Assembly: GCF_014651855.1 (NCBI RefSeq) | Contig: NZ_BMXR01000001.1 | Span: forward strand, 1-64,000 | Reading direction: 5' to 3' | Length of the DNA stretch: 64,000 bases | From: Saccharospirillum salsuginis | GTDB lineage: Bacteria > Pseudomonadota > Gammaproteobacteria > Pseudomonadales > Natronospirillaceae | In this document: positions 45,407 to 53,888 of the stretch, one piece after another | How the letters are laid out: every line of letters begins with the position of its first letter | Position numbering within the stretch: position 1 is the first letter of the stretch | The notes under the pieces: generated by a model | The model's input: only the letters and a program-made list of their open reading frames with translations | What the model was told of the DNA's origin: nothing | The model's database searches: none | Translations under genes and position numbers: made by a program

Positions 45407-47308
45407 TCATGCAACTCCATCACGCGTCCATTCCCGCTCAACCAAAGGCGGCATCGGACAGCCGAGACAATCCGACACCGTCCGAATCAACTCATACTCA
45501 TCCTGATGCACGGCGCCATCGGCCTGAATGATGTCCACGCAGGCCTGCAGCACCGACTTGCGCCAGAAGAAGGCGATGTCCTGCAAATCCTCCAGGGCAT
45601 CGGTCACCGCCCGGAAACCGGCCTGATCGGGGCTTTTGAGTGTCTTGTCCGGGAAGTCGAACGGTGCGATTACGCGCTCGTACACGGCTTCGGCCTGTTC
45701 CGGCTGCCGGTTCTGGTAGACAAGCGCAGACAGCAGTGTGACGACGGCCGGGCCGGCGTGCTTGAAAGCCCGGCTACGGCCCGGGGCTTTTTCCCGACCC
45801 GGCTGCAGGTGGTGGCGCAGTTGGGCGGCGAGGATCCATTCGGGGAGTCGCGTCTGGTTGTCGGCCAGGATGAGGCGCTCGATCCGGTCGAGGAAGACGA
45901 GGCGATCGGGTTCGCTGTAGCGCTTCAGGACGGGGATGGCCATATCGAGAATCGGCAGGCGCAGCTGGGCGTCGAGCTTTTTGGCGAATGGCCAGAGGCG
46001 TTTGAGGCTGTCCAGGCTGTCGGCGTCTTCGCGCTTGAGACGGTCGAGTATGGGTTGCTCGTGGCCGGGGCTGGCGAGCATAACCTGGGTGTAGCAGAAG
46101 GCTCGGGCGCCGGCCGACTGGTGAACGGCGGCACGGACCTGCTCGGGAATGTGTTTGTAGAGCTGACGGGCGTAGTCGAGGTGGCCCGGCGTGACCTGGC
46201 CCGCGAGCCCCATGACGGCGGCACCGCCCATGACGGATTCGAAGGCGTCCGGTTGCGACCGGGCGATGGCATCGTCGGCGCTCTCGCTTTGACGGCTTCG
46301 GTGCTTGGCTCTGGCCAGAAACGTCGGGTTCACACGTTTGATGCGGTCGTCCAGCGGCGGGTGGGTCGCCAGTCTTTGAGACAGGCTGACCGCTTCGCCA
46401 AAGCAGAAATGAGACATGTCTTCGGCGTGACGGTGCATGAGCAGGGCGCCGGTGGCGTGTTCGCGTATCTTGTACAGCGCGCCGGCGATGCCGTCCGGGT
46501 TGCGTGTGAACTGGACCGAGCTGGCGTCGGCCAGATACTCGCGTTGCCGGGATACAGCGGCTTTGATGATGCGGCCGGTCAGCACGCCGACATAGCCGAT
46601 GGCAAGCAGACCGAGCCCGAGCAAGGGAATGGCGAAGTCCTCACGACGACTGGACCGGTAGGAATGCGTACGCCAGCCGACGAGCCACTGACCCAGTTGG
46701 CCGATTTGAATCAGGCCGGCCAGCACGGCCATCAGACGGATGTTCAGTCGCATGTCGCCGTTCAGGATGTGGCTGTATTCGTGGCCGATAACGCCCTGGA
46801 GCTCATCCCGGTCGAGATGATCGAGTGCGCCCTGGGAGACCACCAGAATGGCCTGGTCCGGTTGATAACTGGCGACGAACGCATTGATGGACGCCTCGTT
46901 CGGCATGACGTAGAGGCTGGGCACCGGCGTACCGGAGGCAATGGACATTTCTTCGACGACATTAATGAAGCGCCGCCGCCCGGCATCGCCGGTGTCGTAA
47001 TCGACCGGTTGGGCGCCGGCCCAGCGCGCGACGACCTGTCCGCCCTGGCGCAATTGCAGATAGGCGGTCAGCGAACCGACGGCGATGACCAGTAAGGCGG
47101 CGAGACTGAGCTGCCAGCTGTAGTCGCTGGTCAACCAGGCCCCGAGCGACCCATCCGTTTGCACACCCAGGTAGCGGATAAACCCCCAATACAGGGCGTA
47201 CCCCAGCAAATTGACCAGCAGGACGGTGACGCCGACACCGATCAGGAAGAAAAGAACCAACTGCCCGGATTTACGCCGGGCCCGGTCCTGATGTTCGAAA
47301 AAGTCCAT
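45407..47308 (-). CDS. M48 family membrane metallopeptidase
   Basis: A 633-aa inner-membrane zinc peptidase related to HtpX. Two N-terminal membrane helices (about residues 17-38 and 66-84) precede the zinc motif HEYSHILNGD (about residue 177). Two more helices (about 190-215 and 230-250) and the third-ligand region RQREYLADASSVQFTRNP follow. The C-terminal 330 residues are mostly helical, with no recognised domain. It lies 13 bases after lemA, a frequent M48-LemA pairing. It likely degrades damaged membrane or periplasmic proteins. Confidence 0.92.
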   Translation of the reverse strand: MDFFEHQDRARRKSGQLVLFFLIGVGVTVLLVNLLGYALYWGFIRYLGVQTDGSLGAWLTSDYSWQLSLAALLVIAVGSLTAYLQLRQGGQVVARWAGAQPVDYDTGDAGRRRFINVVEEMSIASGTPVPSLYVMPNEASINAFVASYQPDQAILVVSQGALDHLDRDELQGVIGHEYSHILNGDMRLNIRLMAVLAGLIQIGQLGQWLVGWRTHSYRSSRREDFAIPLLGLGLLAIGYVGVLTGRIIKAAVSRQREYLADASSVQFTRNPDGIAGALYKIREHATGALLMHRHAEDMSHFCFGEAVSLSQRLATHPPLDDRIKRVNPTFLARAKHRSRQSESADDAIARSQPDAFESVMGGAAVMGLAGQVTPGHLDYARQLYKHIPEQVRAAVHQSAGARAFCYTQVMLASPGHEQPILDRLKREDADSLDSLKRLWPFAKKLDAQLRLPILDMAIPVLKRYSEPDRLVFLDRIERLILADNQTRLPEWILAAQLRHHLQPGREKAPGRSRAFKHAGPAVVTLLSALVYQNRQPEQAEAVYERVIAPFDFPDKTLKSPDQAGFRAVTDALEDLQDIAFFWRKSVLQACVDIIQADGAVHQDEYELIRTVSDCLGCPMPPLVEREWTRDGVA

Positions 47309-47321
47309 TCGCTCGCCTCAC

Positions 47322-47918
47322 TCAGAACTGCACTTTGGGAGCCTGGCGGGCTTCCGGATTCTCCAGTTCGAACAGGGCGGCGTTCTTGAAGCCGGTGACG
47401 TTGGCGATGAAGTTGTTCGGGAACGACTCTTTATAGGTCTGGTAGTTCATCACGGCATCGTTGTAGGCCTGACGCGCGAAAGCGACTTTATTCTCGGTCG
47501 ATTCCAGGCTTTCCATCAGATCGCGAATCGTGCCGTCGGCCTTCAGGTCCGGATAGTCTTCGGAGACGGCGAACAGGCGCCCCAGAGCACCGGTCAGTAA
47601 GCCTTCGGCCTGGCTCAGCTTCTCGACCAGGGAGCCGTCGGTCGGGTCGGCGGCGGCGGCCTTCTGCGCACCGACGGCCTGATTGCGAGCGGAAATGACA
47701 TTTTCCAGGGTTTCACGCTCATGCGACATGTAGGTCTTGGCCGATTCCACCAGGTTGGGGATCAGGTCGTGGCGCCGCTGCAACTGGACATCGATCTGGG
47801 AAAAGGCGTTCTTGAATCGGTTGCGCAACGCGACCAGCCGGTTATACACCAATACCAGAAAGATCACGATGATCAGCGGAACGCCCCAGGTGATGGCGGT
47901 ACTGAGCCATGAATCCAT
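47322..47918 (-). CDS. lemA: LemA family protein
   Basis: A 198-aa protein with an N-terminal membrane helix (about residues 8-28) and a helical LemA domain. That domain carries VALRNRFKNAFSQIDVQLQRRHDLIPNLVE in shifted form, ending FPNNFIANVTGF. The family is linked to M48 peptidases by conserved neighbourhood; the molecular role is unclear. It is first in the operon with the M48 gene. Confidence 0.93.
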   Translation of the reverse strand: MDSWLSTAITWGVPLIIVIFLVLVYNRLVALRNRFKNAFSQIDVQLQRRHDLIPNLVESAKTYMSHERETLENVISARNQAVGAQKAAAADPTDGSLVEKLSQAEGLLTGALGRLFAVSEDYPDLKADGTIRDLMESLESTENKVAFARQAYNDAVMNYQTYKESFPNNFIANVTGFKNAALFELENPEARQAPKVQF

Positions 47919-48072
47919 ATTGTTCTCCTTAGAATGGCGGACAGAATAGACCCGGACCTAGCGGGCCAGGCCCACTAGCCCCGGGAATCGGGTGCCGATC
48001 AGGCACATTCGCGACAGTTTAGCGGCAGACGATCGGGAACAATAGAGGCGGCTTCGGCATTCGGGCGGCCCG

Positions 48073-48816
48073 TCACAGAGCGGTGGCGTTCCCCGGTCGG
48101 GATGCGGGGGCGGCACTGTCGAACAGGGAGCGATAATCGATCGGCTGAACCCGGCTCAGCCACCGTCTCAGCGAGTGTGCGAGGTGATAGCGGTGGTCGA
48201 AGGGATGGATCGACAGTCTTATCGGTCGCTGTGGCGCAGCGACGACTCGGTTGATTCCGTTCCAGGTGCGTAAACAGGGGCCTCGCCAGCGGCGGTCGGC
48301 TTCGAATCCGGCCAGGGGGAGTCGTCGGAAGCGGTTCTGTTGGCTGTCCAGCAGGCCCGGGGTGGATTCGTAGTAACGAAATGGAAGGCGTTGGAGCGCC
48401 GCAGTGTCGAGCTGCCCCATTGCCCAGGCAGGCGGGACATAGAGTTCGGGTGTCTTGAAATCATGATGTTGAAACCAGTGGTAGTTGTCGTTTAACAGGG
48501 TGACCAGTTCATTTTCGGACAGTGATAAATGTTCTGCCGCCCGCCGGGAAATCAAGATGCTGTGCAGGCAGTGATACAGTGTTTTTACACGACGCACGTG
48601 GTGGATCCAGCCATGGCCGGCGAGTTCATACCCCTGGCGTTCCCATTCCCGCAAGCGGTCAAGCTGGGCCGGTTGCCAGTTCAGCCCCGGCACCACCAGC
48701 AGCGTGACGCGCTCCGGCGGGATGTCCGTCAACCAGTCGGCCAGCAGTTCTTCAGTCTCGTCCAGGGTGTGCGGCATGACGTCGTGCAGACTGATGATGG
48801 CGGGAAGCAGGCTCAT
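48073..48816 (-). CDS. Polysaccharide deacetylase-fold protein (DUF2334-like)
   Basis: A 247-aa protein with a NodB-like barrel. ISLHDVMPHTLDE supplies the first metal-binding Asp, and ELAGHGWIHH the HxxxH-type His pair. PPAWAMG matches a downstream motif. It probably removes acyl groups from a sugar or lipid headgroup. The ATG at 48816 is preferred to the adjacent GTG at 48819; either overlaps the glycosyltransferase stop. It is last of the three-gene cluster sulfotransferase, glycosyltransferase, deacetylase. Confidence 0.82.
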   Translation of the reverse strand: MSLLPAIISLHDVMPHTLDETEELLADWLTDIPPERVTLLVVPGLNWQPAQLDRLREWERQGYELAGHGWIHHVRRVKTLYHCLHSILISRRAAEHLSLSENELVTLLNDNYHWFQHHDFKTPELYVPPAWAMGQLDTAALQRLPFRYYESTPGLLDSQQNRFRRLPLAGFEADRRWRGPCLRTWNGINRVVAAPQRPIRLSIHPFDHRYHLAHSLRRWLSRVQPIDYRSLFDSAAPASRPGNATAL

Positions 48817-49946
48817 CACGGCGCCTCGGATACAAAACTCGACCAGAGGCGGGTGTTCCAGTCATTGTGAGACAGAACCGCCTGACGGCACTGACGCGCC
48901 CGGGCGTTCAATTCGAATTCGCTCAGGGCTTTCAACCCGTTCAACACCTGACCGAGGGTGGCATGTTCCGGGATGACGGTCAGGTGTTCGGCCAGGTCCG
49001 GCCAATCGGCGATGCCACAGTGAGCGCTGACCACCACCAGCCGCTGACGGGCCATGGCTTCCAGTGCGATGGTGCCGAAACTCTCCACATGACTGGGTAA
49101 CATCAGCAGATCATGGCTGTCGATGGCGTCCATCAGACCATCCCGCGTCAACCAACCGATGTATTGGAGGTTCGGTAACTGAGTGGCCGCCTCTTCCACC
49201 TGGACACGCAAAGGCCCGTCACCGGCGATCGAAAACCGGACATCGGGGAGATCACGCGCCGCCTGGATCATGCTGTCGATGTTCTTCTCCGCCGCCAGAC
49301 GGCCGGCAAACAGTACGGTACCGACCCGGGTCGGCGCGCGTGGGGCCGGCCGCTCCAGGAAGGGGGCACTGACCGGTGTGCCCATCAGGGCGGCTTGCGG
49401 GGCGCCGATGCGTCGGGCGATATCGACCATGCTTTCCGAGTTGGCCAGGACGACATCGGCGTAACGAAAAATCAGGCGATTGCTGACCTCGAAGAATCCC
49501 CGGGTCAACGATCCCTGCACGCGGTTCCAGTAGAGCTCGGTCAGTTTCTCGTACCAGGTGTGAAAACCAACGACGACGCGGGCACCGACACCGGCCGCGT
49601 AACGGGCACCAAGCACGCCGAACGGTCCGGGTGTGGGGATAACCACCACGTCCGGTGCGAACGACTCGATGCGGCGACGCAGACCGATCAGATTCGGAAT
49701 GCAGAATTTCTGGGTGCGATCACCCGGCAGCGGCAGCATCCACCCGCCCTGCCATTCCCCGTCGACAATTTCGGGCGAGATGATGTCGATGGCTTCGACC
49801 CGGGGACTCAGGTAGTGCATCAGGTCCTGATAGTAAGCCCCTACCCCGTTGCGGTGGGGCGCGGCGTCGGAGACGATCAACACCCGGCTGCGACGGCTGG
49901 CATCGTAAAGTGATTCGGTCAGTCCCAGTCGACTTTGAGCGGTCAT
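48816..49946 (-). CDS. GT4-type glycosyltransferase
   Basis: A 376-aa GT-B fold enzyme of family 4. The N-terminal domain opens VLIVSDAAPHRNGVGAYYQD. The nucleotide-sugar domain has VLFAGRLAAEKNIDSMIQAA and the EX7E-like HVESFGTIALEAM. The donor sugar and acceptor are unknown. The layout, a GT followed by a coupled deacetylase, recalls two-step GlcNAc transfer and deacetylation of glycolipids; this is inference. It is coupled to both neighbours by 4-base or similar overlaps. Confidence 0.88.
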   Translation of the reverse strand: MTAQSRLGLTESLYDASRRSRVLIVSDAAPHRNGVGAYYQDLMHYLSPRVEAIDIISPEIVDGEWQGGWMLPLPGDRTQKFCIPNLIGLRRRIESFAPDVVVIPTPGPFGVLGARYAAGVGARVVVGFHTWYEKLTELYWNRVQGSLTRGFFEVSNRLIFRYADVVLANSESMVDIARRIGAPQAALMGTPVSAPFLERPAPRAPTRVGTVLFAGRLAAEKNIDSMIQAARDLPDVRFSIAGDGPLRVQVEEAATQLPNLQYIGWLTRDGLMDAIDSHDLLMLPSHVESFGTIALEAMARQRLVVVSAHCGIADWPDLAEHLTVIPEHATLGQVLNGLKALSEFELNARARQCRQAVLSHNDWNTRLWSSFVSEAP

Positions 49947-51094
49947 GATGCCACCTCCGGTCCGGTTCGGTAGTCGTCGCGGTTTTGATCGAAGCGATGC
50001 GCCACGTCGGACCAGCGCACCCGGAACGCCTGTTGTTGATAGGTATGTCGGCTGCGATAACGTTGAGCCGCCGAGACTTCCTCGGCCAGCGCGGCCTCAT
50101 AGTTCGCCGTCAGCGGTAATTCCAGTCGGGTCAACAAGGTGCGGATGGTGCCGTCCAGGTCGCGGGTCAAGGCGTTCATCTCGACCCGGCCGACGCCTTC
50201 GTTGGCGATCTGGAACAATTCGACGTCGCGGTAGTAACCGGCCAGCATGGAAACGACGCGCTGTTCAAAGGCTGGGGTAAAGGTCGCACCATGAAACAAC
50301 CGCCAGCCGGGATAGAGCGAGCTCAACTGGGAAGGCAGTGTCTTTTGCGCGGGTCGGGTACAGAGCGCGAAATCGGCGTCGGGAAAGGTCTCCTTCAGGC
50401 TGCCCAGCCAGGATGCGAACGAGGGGTTCTTGCACAGGTAGCGTCGATCAGCGCCGTGGACATACAGGTGTTTCTGGATCATGCGCCGATAGAACGCCAT
50501 GACCGCGCGCCGTCTTTTCGCCGGGACGGCGGCATCGAACCGGGCCAGTCGCCACAACGAGGCTTCCTCGGGGAACAGTACGACCATCAGAAAGCAGGCG
50601 TTGATGGGCAGCAAGGTCAGAAAGTCCTCTTCCGGTTCGGTCAGACCCAGGCTGTGAATGGCGGACATGTCCTTGAAGAACGGCAGCTTGCCGGTGCCGA
50701 GCCAGCGTCCCAGGGGGCTGAACAATCGGCCGACAAAGCGCCACAGGTAACGCTCACTGATGCTGGGGGCGAGCAGACATTCCCAGGTTTGCATGGAGGT
50801 CAGGCGATCATGACGCGCCAGTACGCGATGCAGGTGGGTAGTGCCACTGCGAGGAATTCCGGAGATGAATATCGGACGACGGATAGCCACGTGTCGGTAG
50901 CGACGAAAAAAGAGTTCGTCGAAGGCGAAGCCGAGCCAGTGGATGCATTGCAGCACCATAAAGACCGGTATGGCCAGGCCAAACATCAGGGCTCGTTTGG
51001 GCAGGCGTCGCCAGCCACCGTAGGGCAGGTATTTCACGGTCCAGAAACAGATCGATAACATTTGACCGACGGCCAACCAAAACCCGTTACCCAT
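49943..51094 (-). CDS. Membrane-associated sulfotransferase family protein
   Basis: A 383-aa protein with hydrophobic N-terminal segments (about residues 3-60) and a PAPS-type sulfotransferase domain. The 5'-phosphosulfate loop is IFISGIPRSGTTHLHRVL (about residue 76), and FALCTRPAQKTLPSQL corresponds to the 3'-phosphate region. It would sulfate a lipid or glycan. The start at 51094 has AGGAG just upstream. Longer in-frame starts (51115, 51193) have weaker sites, and the longest runs into palindrome copy 8. It is first in the three-gene cluster. Confidence 0.85.
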   Translation of the reverse strand: MGNGFWLAVGQMLSICFWTVKYLPYGGWRRLPKRALMFGLAIPVFMVLQCIHWLGFAFDELFFRRYRHVAIRRPIFISGIPRSGTTHLHRVLARHDRLTSMQTWECLLAPSISERYLWRFVGRLFSPLGRWLGTGKLPFFKDMSAIHSLGLTEPEEDFLTLLPINACFLMVVLFPEEASLWRLARFDAAVPAKRRRAVMAFYRRMIQKHLYVHGADRRYLCKNPSFASWLGSLKETFPDADFALCTRPAQKTLPSQLSSLYPGWRLFHGATFTPAFEQRVVSMLAGYYRDVELFQIANEGVGRVEMNALTRDLDGTIRTLLTRLELPLTANYEAALAEEVSAAQRYRSRHTYQQQAFRVRWSDVAHRFDQNRDDYRTGPEVAS

Positions 51095-51149
51095 AACGCT
51101 CCTAATCTCATTCATGACCAACCGCCCCAAAGTGCCATGAGTCCGCCCA

Positions 51150-51252
51150 CGCTGCCGGGGTGACCCATTCTGGGTCGTCGTAAATACATCCATGTAGACT
51201 CGACCGCAGCATCCATGCTGCGAACGTCCCAGAATGGGTCACCCCGGCAGCG
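51150..51252 (+). repeat. Y-shaped palindromic repeat, copy 8
   Basis: The arms CGCTGCCGGGGTGACCCATT and complement are perfectly paired. The core has AATACATCCATGTA and CCGCAGCATCCATGCTGCG. It lies between the divergent sulfotransferase and bufferin operons. Confidence 0.9.
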
Positions 51253-51314
51253 CAGGCTCGTCCCTGTGGTTGGTCCATGCCTTAATTTGTATCCCGGAAC
51301 CCTAACCACCAAAA

Positions 51315-51354
51315 ATGTCACTTACATGTCACGAATATGACCGTTCGATGTCAC
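51315..51354 (+). promoter_or_regulatory. Pho-box-like array of 11-bp direct repeats
   Basis: ATGTCAC occurs at 51315, 51326 and 51348, and a degenerate unit ATGACCG sits at 51337. This gives four 7-bp units spaced exactly 11 bases apart. The 7+4 layout and TGTCA core match binding sites of OmpR/PhoB-family regulators. The array is 136 bases upstream of bufA. Which regulator binds is not known. Confidence 0.55.
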
Positions 51355-51489
51355 CGGGGAAAAATTTTCAAACTTCCAGAGAACTTTTTTCAACTTTGCC
51401 TGCCTCATTGATTGCCCGCTTTATGGCGCCGTTCATTCAGCCGGCGCTTTGGCACAACACACGACAATGATGATTAGAGGAAACAACTC

Positions 51490-51750
51490 ATGAATAAGAA
51501 ACTCGTATCTCAAGCGGCTGCGGCTTCCGTTCTGGCTGGTGCTTTGTCTCTGGCGGCAACCCATACGCTCGCAGCCGAGGACGACATGGAAAAGTGTTAT
51601 GGGGTGGTGAAGGCCGGCCATAACGATTGCCAGGCGCATGGTCACAGCTGCCAGGGCCAGGCTTCCGTGGATGGTGACAGCCAGGAGTGGGTACTGGTAC
51701 CGGCCGGTCTGTGCGAGAAGCTGGTCGGTGGTTCCACCGAGGCGATGTAA
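51490..51750 (+). CDS. bufA: Bufferin precursor BufA (DUF2282)
   Basis: An 86-aa secreted peptide precursor. The N-terminal signal peptide (about residues 1-29, ending THTLAA) precedes the mature part with four cysteines (36, 47, 54, 75) in the family pattern EKCYGVVKAGHNDC, HSCQGQ and AGLCEKLVGG. Bufferins are ribosomally made peptides whose core Cys residues are modified by the MNIO enzyme BufB with BufC; the known members bind copper in the periplasm. AGAGGA precedes the ATG. First gene of the operon. Confidence 0.9.
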   Translation: MNKKLVSQAAAASVLAGALSLAATHTLAAEDDMEKCYGVVKAGHNDCQAHGHSCQGQASVDGDSQEWVLVPAGLCEKLVGGSTEAM

Positions 51751-51759
51751 GTCGGTTTG

Positions 51760-51790
51760 AACCCGGTCGGGCTTTGCCCGCCGGGTTTTC
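51760..51790 (+). terminator. Attenuator hairpin between bufA and bufB
   Basis: AACCCGG pairs with CCGGGTT, continuing as CGGGC/GCCCG with a TTT loop and one bulge. TTTTC follows. It is nine bases after the bufA stop and probably reduces read-through, so the peptide is made in excess of its modifying enzymes. Confidence 0.7.
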
Positions 51791-51817
51791 TTGCGTTTGT
51801 CGATGGGGATTCGAATC

Positions 51818-52648
51818 ATGAATCAGGCCGGTATCGGTTTGCGTGCGCCCTATGTTCAGCCGTTGCTGGAACACATGCCCGCACTGGGGTTTCTGGAAGC
51901 GCACAGTGAAAACTATTTCGGCGACGGCCCGGCTCGTCGCCAATTACTGACGTTGGCGAAGCATTATCCGATCAGTTTGCATGGGGTGGGTTTATCCCTG
52001 GGTCGCGCCGATGGGTTGGATCCGGAACACTTACAGCATTTAAAAGCTCTGGTGGATGAGGTGCGCCCGGTTCTGGTGTCGGAACACCTGGCCTGGAGCG
52101 GGTACCGGCATCGACATGTACCGGATTTGTTGCCGGTGCCATACACAATCGAGGCGCTGCAGGTGTTTTGCGATCATGTTGAACGGATGCAGGAGGCGTT
52201 GGATCGCGCCATTCTGGTGGAAAACCCGTCCAACTATCTGGCCTTTCAACGCATCGATATGGACGAAGCGGATTTTCTAAATGAGTTAGCCCGTCGAACC
52301 GGCTGTCGAATCTTGTTGGATGTGAACAATCTCTATGTATCCAGTCAAAACATTGGGCTCAATGCCCATGATTATTTGGACCGCCTGAAGGGCGATTATG
52401 TGGGTCAATTTCATCTGGCCGGTTTTGTGGAACAGGTCCGGGACGAGGACCGGGTCCTGATCGACAGTCACAACCAGCCGGTTGCGGAGAAGGTATGGGA
52501 TTTGTACCTGGAATGCCTGCGTCGTTTCGGGCGACGTCCGACGCTGATCGAGTGGGACAGTGATTTCCCTTCGCTCGACACCCTGGTCAATCAGGCCGAT
52601 CAAGCGACTCGCTGGATGCGGGAGGAGGTAGCGGATGCCGTTGTCTGA
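51818..52648 (+). CDS. bufB: MNIO (DUF692) bufferin-modifying enzyme BufB
   Basis: A 276-aa TIM-barrel multinuclear iron-dependent oxidase. Family motifs, likely metal or substrate ligands, are LEAHSENYFG, ISLHGVGLSLG, LVSEHLAWSG, ILVENPSNYLAF, RILLDVNNLYV, GQFHLAGF and TLIEWDSDFP. It would convert bufferin cysteines to modified heterocycles. The ATG at 51818 has GGGGAT upstream; an in-frame TTG at 51791 falls in the attenuator. Its end overlaps bufC by 14 bases. Confidence 0.93.
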   Translation: MNQAGIGLRAPYVQPLLEHMPALGFLEAHSENYFGDGPARRQLLTLAKHYPISLHGVGLSLGRADGLDPEHLQHLKALVDEVRPVLVSEHLAWSGYRHRHVPDLLPVPYTIEALQVFCDHVERMQEALDRAILVENPSNYLAFQRIDMDEADFLNELARRTGCRILLDVNNLYVSSQNIGLNAHDYLDRLKGDYVGQFHLAGFVEQVRDEDRVLIDSHNQPVAEKVWDLYLECLRRFGRRPTLIEWDSDFPSLDTLVNQADQATRWMREEVADAVV

Positions 52649-53375
52649 CTATCAGGAGGGGTTTCTTGATGATCTGTTGTCCGGAACGTCGTCCATCGAG
52701 GATGCCATAGCACCCGCTTTTAAACACCGCCTCAATATTTATCGCAACAATGTGAACGTGGGTTTGAAGTCGTACCTGGCCGATGTGTTTCCCGCTGTAA
52801 AGGCTCTGGTGGGCGACGCGTTTTTCAACAGCTTTTGCCAGCGCTTCCTGACCTCGCATCCTCCGCACAGCGGAGACTTGCACCGTTACGGAGAGCCCTT
52901 CGCCGATGCATTGGCGTCGTTTCCCGCTTTGGCGGAACAAGCCTTTGTCGACGATGTTGCCCGTTTGGAATGGGCTTATCATCGCGCTTATTACGCGCCG
53001 GACGGTACTCCGCTGGTAATGCCGGACGATCCCAATCATTTACTGACACAGCACGCCTCGCTGCACCCTTCGGTCGCTTTGATTCAATCGCCCTACCCCA
53101 TTGATGAGCTCTGGCGCCAGTCGCGACCGGACCACAAGGGAGAGTTTACGGTGCGCCTGGAAGACGGTGCGTCGTCCTTGCTGGTACTACGCACGATATC
53201 GGGCGTCACGGTCCAGCGACTGGAACCGGCGGCGCTTCATTGCCTGCGGTCGATTGAAGGCGGACTGGCGTTCGGCCCGGCGATCGAATCGGCCATGGCC
53301 CTGGAGGGAGCCGAACAACTCACCCCATTTTTATCCCACTGTTTCAACCAACGGCTGTTTTGCCAACCTGAATGA
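52635..53375 (+). CDS. bufC: BufC, DUF2063 partner of the MNIO enzyme
   Basis: A 246-aa protein with an N-terminal DUF2063 DNA-binding-like helical domain (about residues 1-100, with FKHRLNIYRNNVNVGLKSYL). It recognises the precursor and escorts it to the MNIO enzyme in known systems. A beta-rich C-terminal part follows (about 130-230). It starts within the end of bufB, indicating translational coupling. Confidence 0.9.
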   Translation: MPLSDYQEGFLDDLLSGTSSIEDAIAPAFKHRLNIYRNNVNVGLKSYLADVFPAVKALVGDAFFNSFCQRFLTSHPPHSGDLHRYGEPFADALASFPALAEQAFVDDVARLEWAYHRAYYAPDGTPLVMPDDPNHLLTQHASLHPSVALIQSPYPIDELWRQSRPDHKGEFTVRLEDGASSLLVLRTISGVTVQRLEPAALHCLRSIEGGLAFGPAIESAMALEGAEQLTPFLSHCFNQRLFCQPE

Positions 53376-53384
53376 GGACACACC

Positions 53385-53834
53385 ATGGACGCGCTGATGC
53401 AACGCTTGAACCATCTCGCTCTGTTGATCGATCAATGGCTACGACCGCCGGCCCTGCTCGCGGTGCGACTGTTCATCGCCTGGGTTTTCTTTAAATCCGG
53501 TCTGCTGAAACTGTCGGACTGGAGCAGCACGCTTTTCCTGTTTCAGTACGAATACAGCGTACCGATTCTGCCCCACACCCTGGCGGCGTATCTGGCCGTT
53601 ATCGCCGAACTGGCTTTTCCAGTGATGTTGGCGCTGGGACTGGGCAGCCGACTGGCCGCCCTCGGGTTGCTTGGCATGACATTGGTGATCGAGCTGTTCG
53701 TGTACCCGAACACCACCGAACACTACTACTGGATGAGCATTCTTGGCATGCTGGCGGTGGTCGGCCCCGGTTTGCTATCGCTGGACCAGGGGTTGAATCG
53801 GTTCTTCCGTCCGCAGCCCCAGGTCAGTTACTAG
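53385..53834 (+). CDS. DoxX family membrane protein of the bufferin operon
   Basis: A 149-aa inner-membrane protein with four hydrophobic helices. DoxX motifs include VRLFIAWVFFKSGLLKLSDW and AELAFPVMLALGLGSRLAAL. DoxX-like genes recur at the ends of bufABC operons, suggesting a role in redox or copper handling; this is inference from neighbourhood. Nine bases separate it from bufC. Confidence 0.9.
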   Translation: MDALMQRLNHLALLIDQWLRPPALLAVRLFIAWVFFKSGLLKLSDWSSTLFLFQYEYSVPILPHTLAAYLAVIAELAFPVMLALGLGSRLAALGLLGMTLVIELFVYPNTTEHYYWMSILGMLAVVGPGLLSLDQGLNRFFRPQPQVSY

Positions 53835-53843
53835 TCGTCTTTG

Positions 53844-53869
53844 GTGCCGGAACCCGGCACTCGCCTTTT
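53844..53869 (+). terminator. Terminator of the bufferin operon
   Basis: GTGCCGG pairs with CCGGCAC across a 3-base loop, and CCTTTTA follows. It separates the operon from the convergent LodB-like gene. Confidence 0.6.
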
Positions 53870-53888
53870 ATGGATTTCCAAATCTGAG

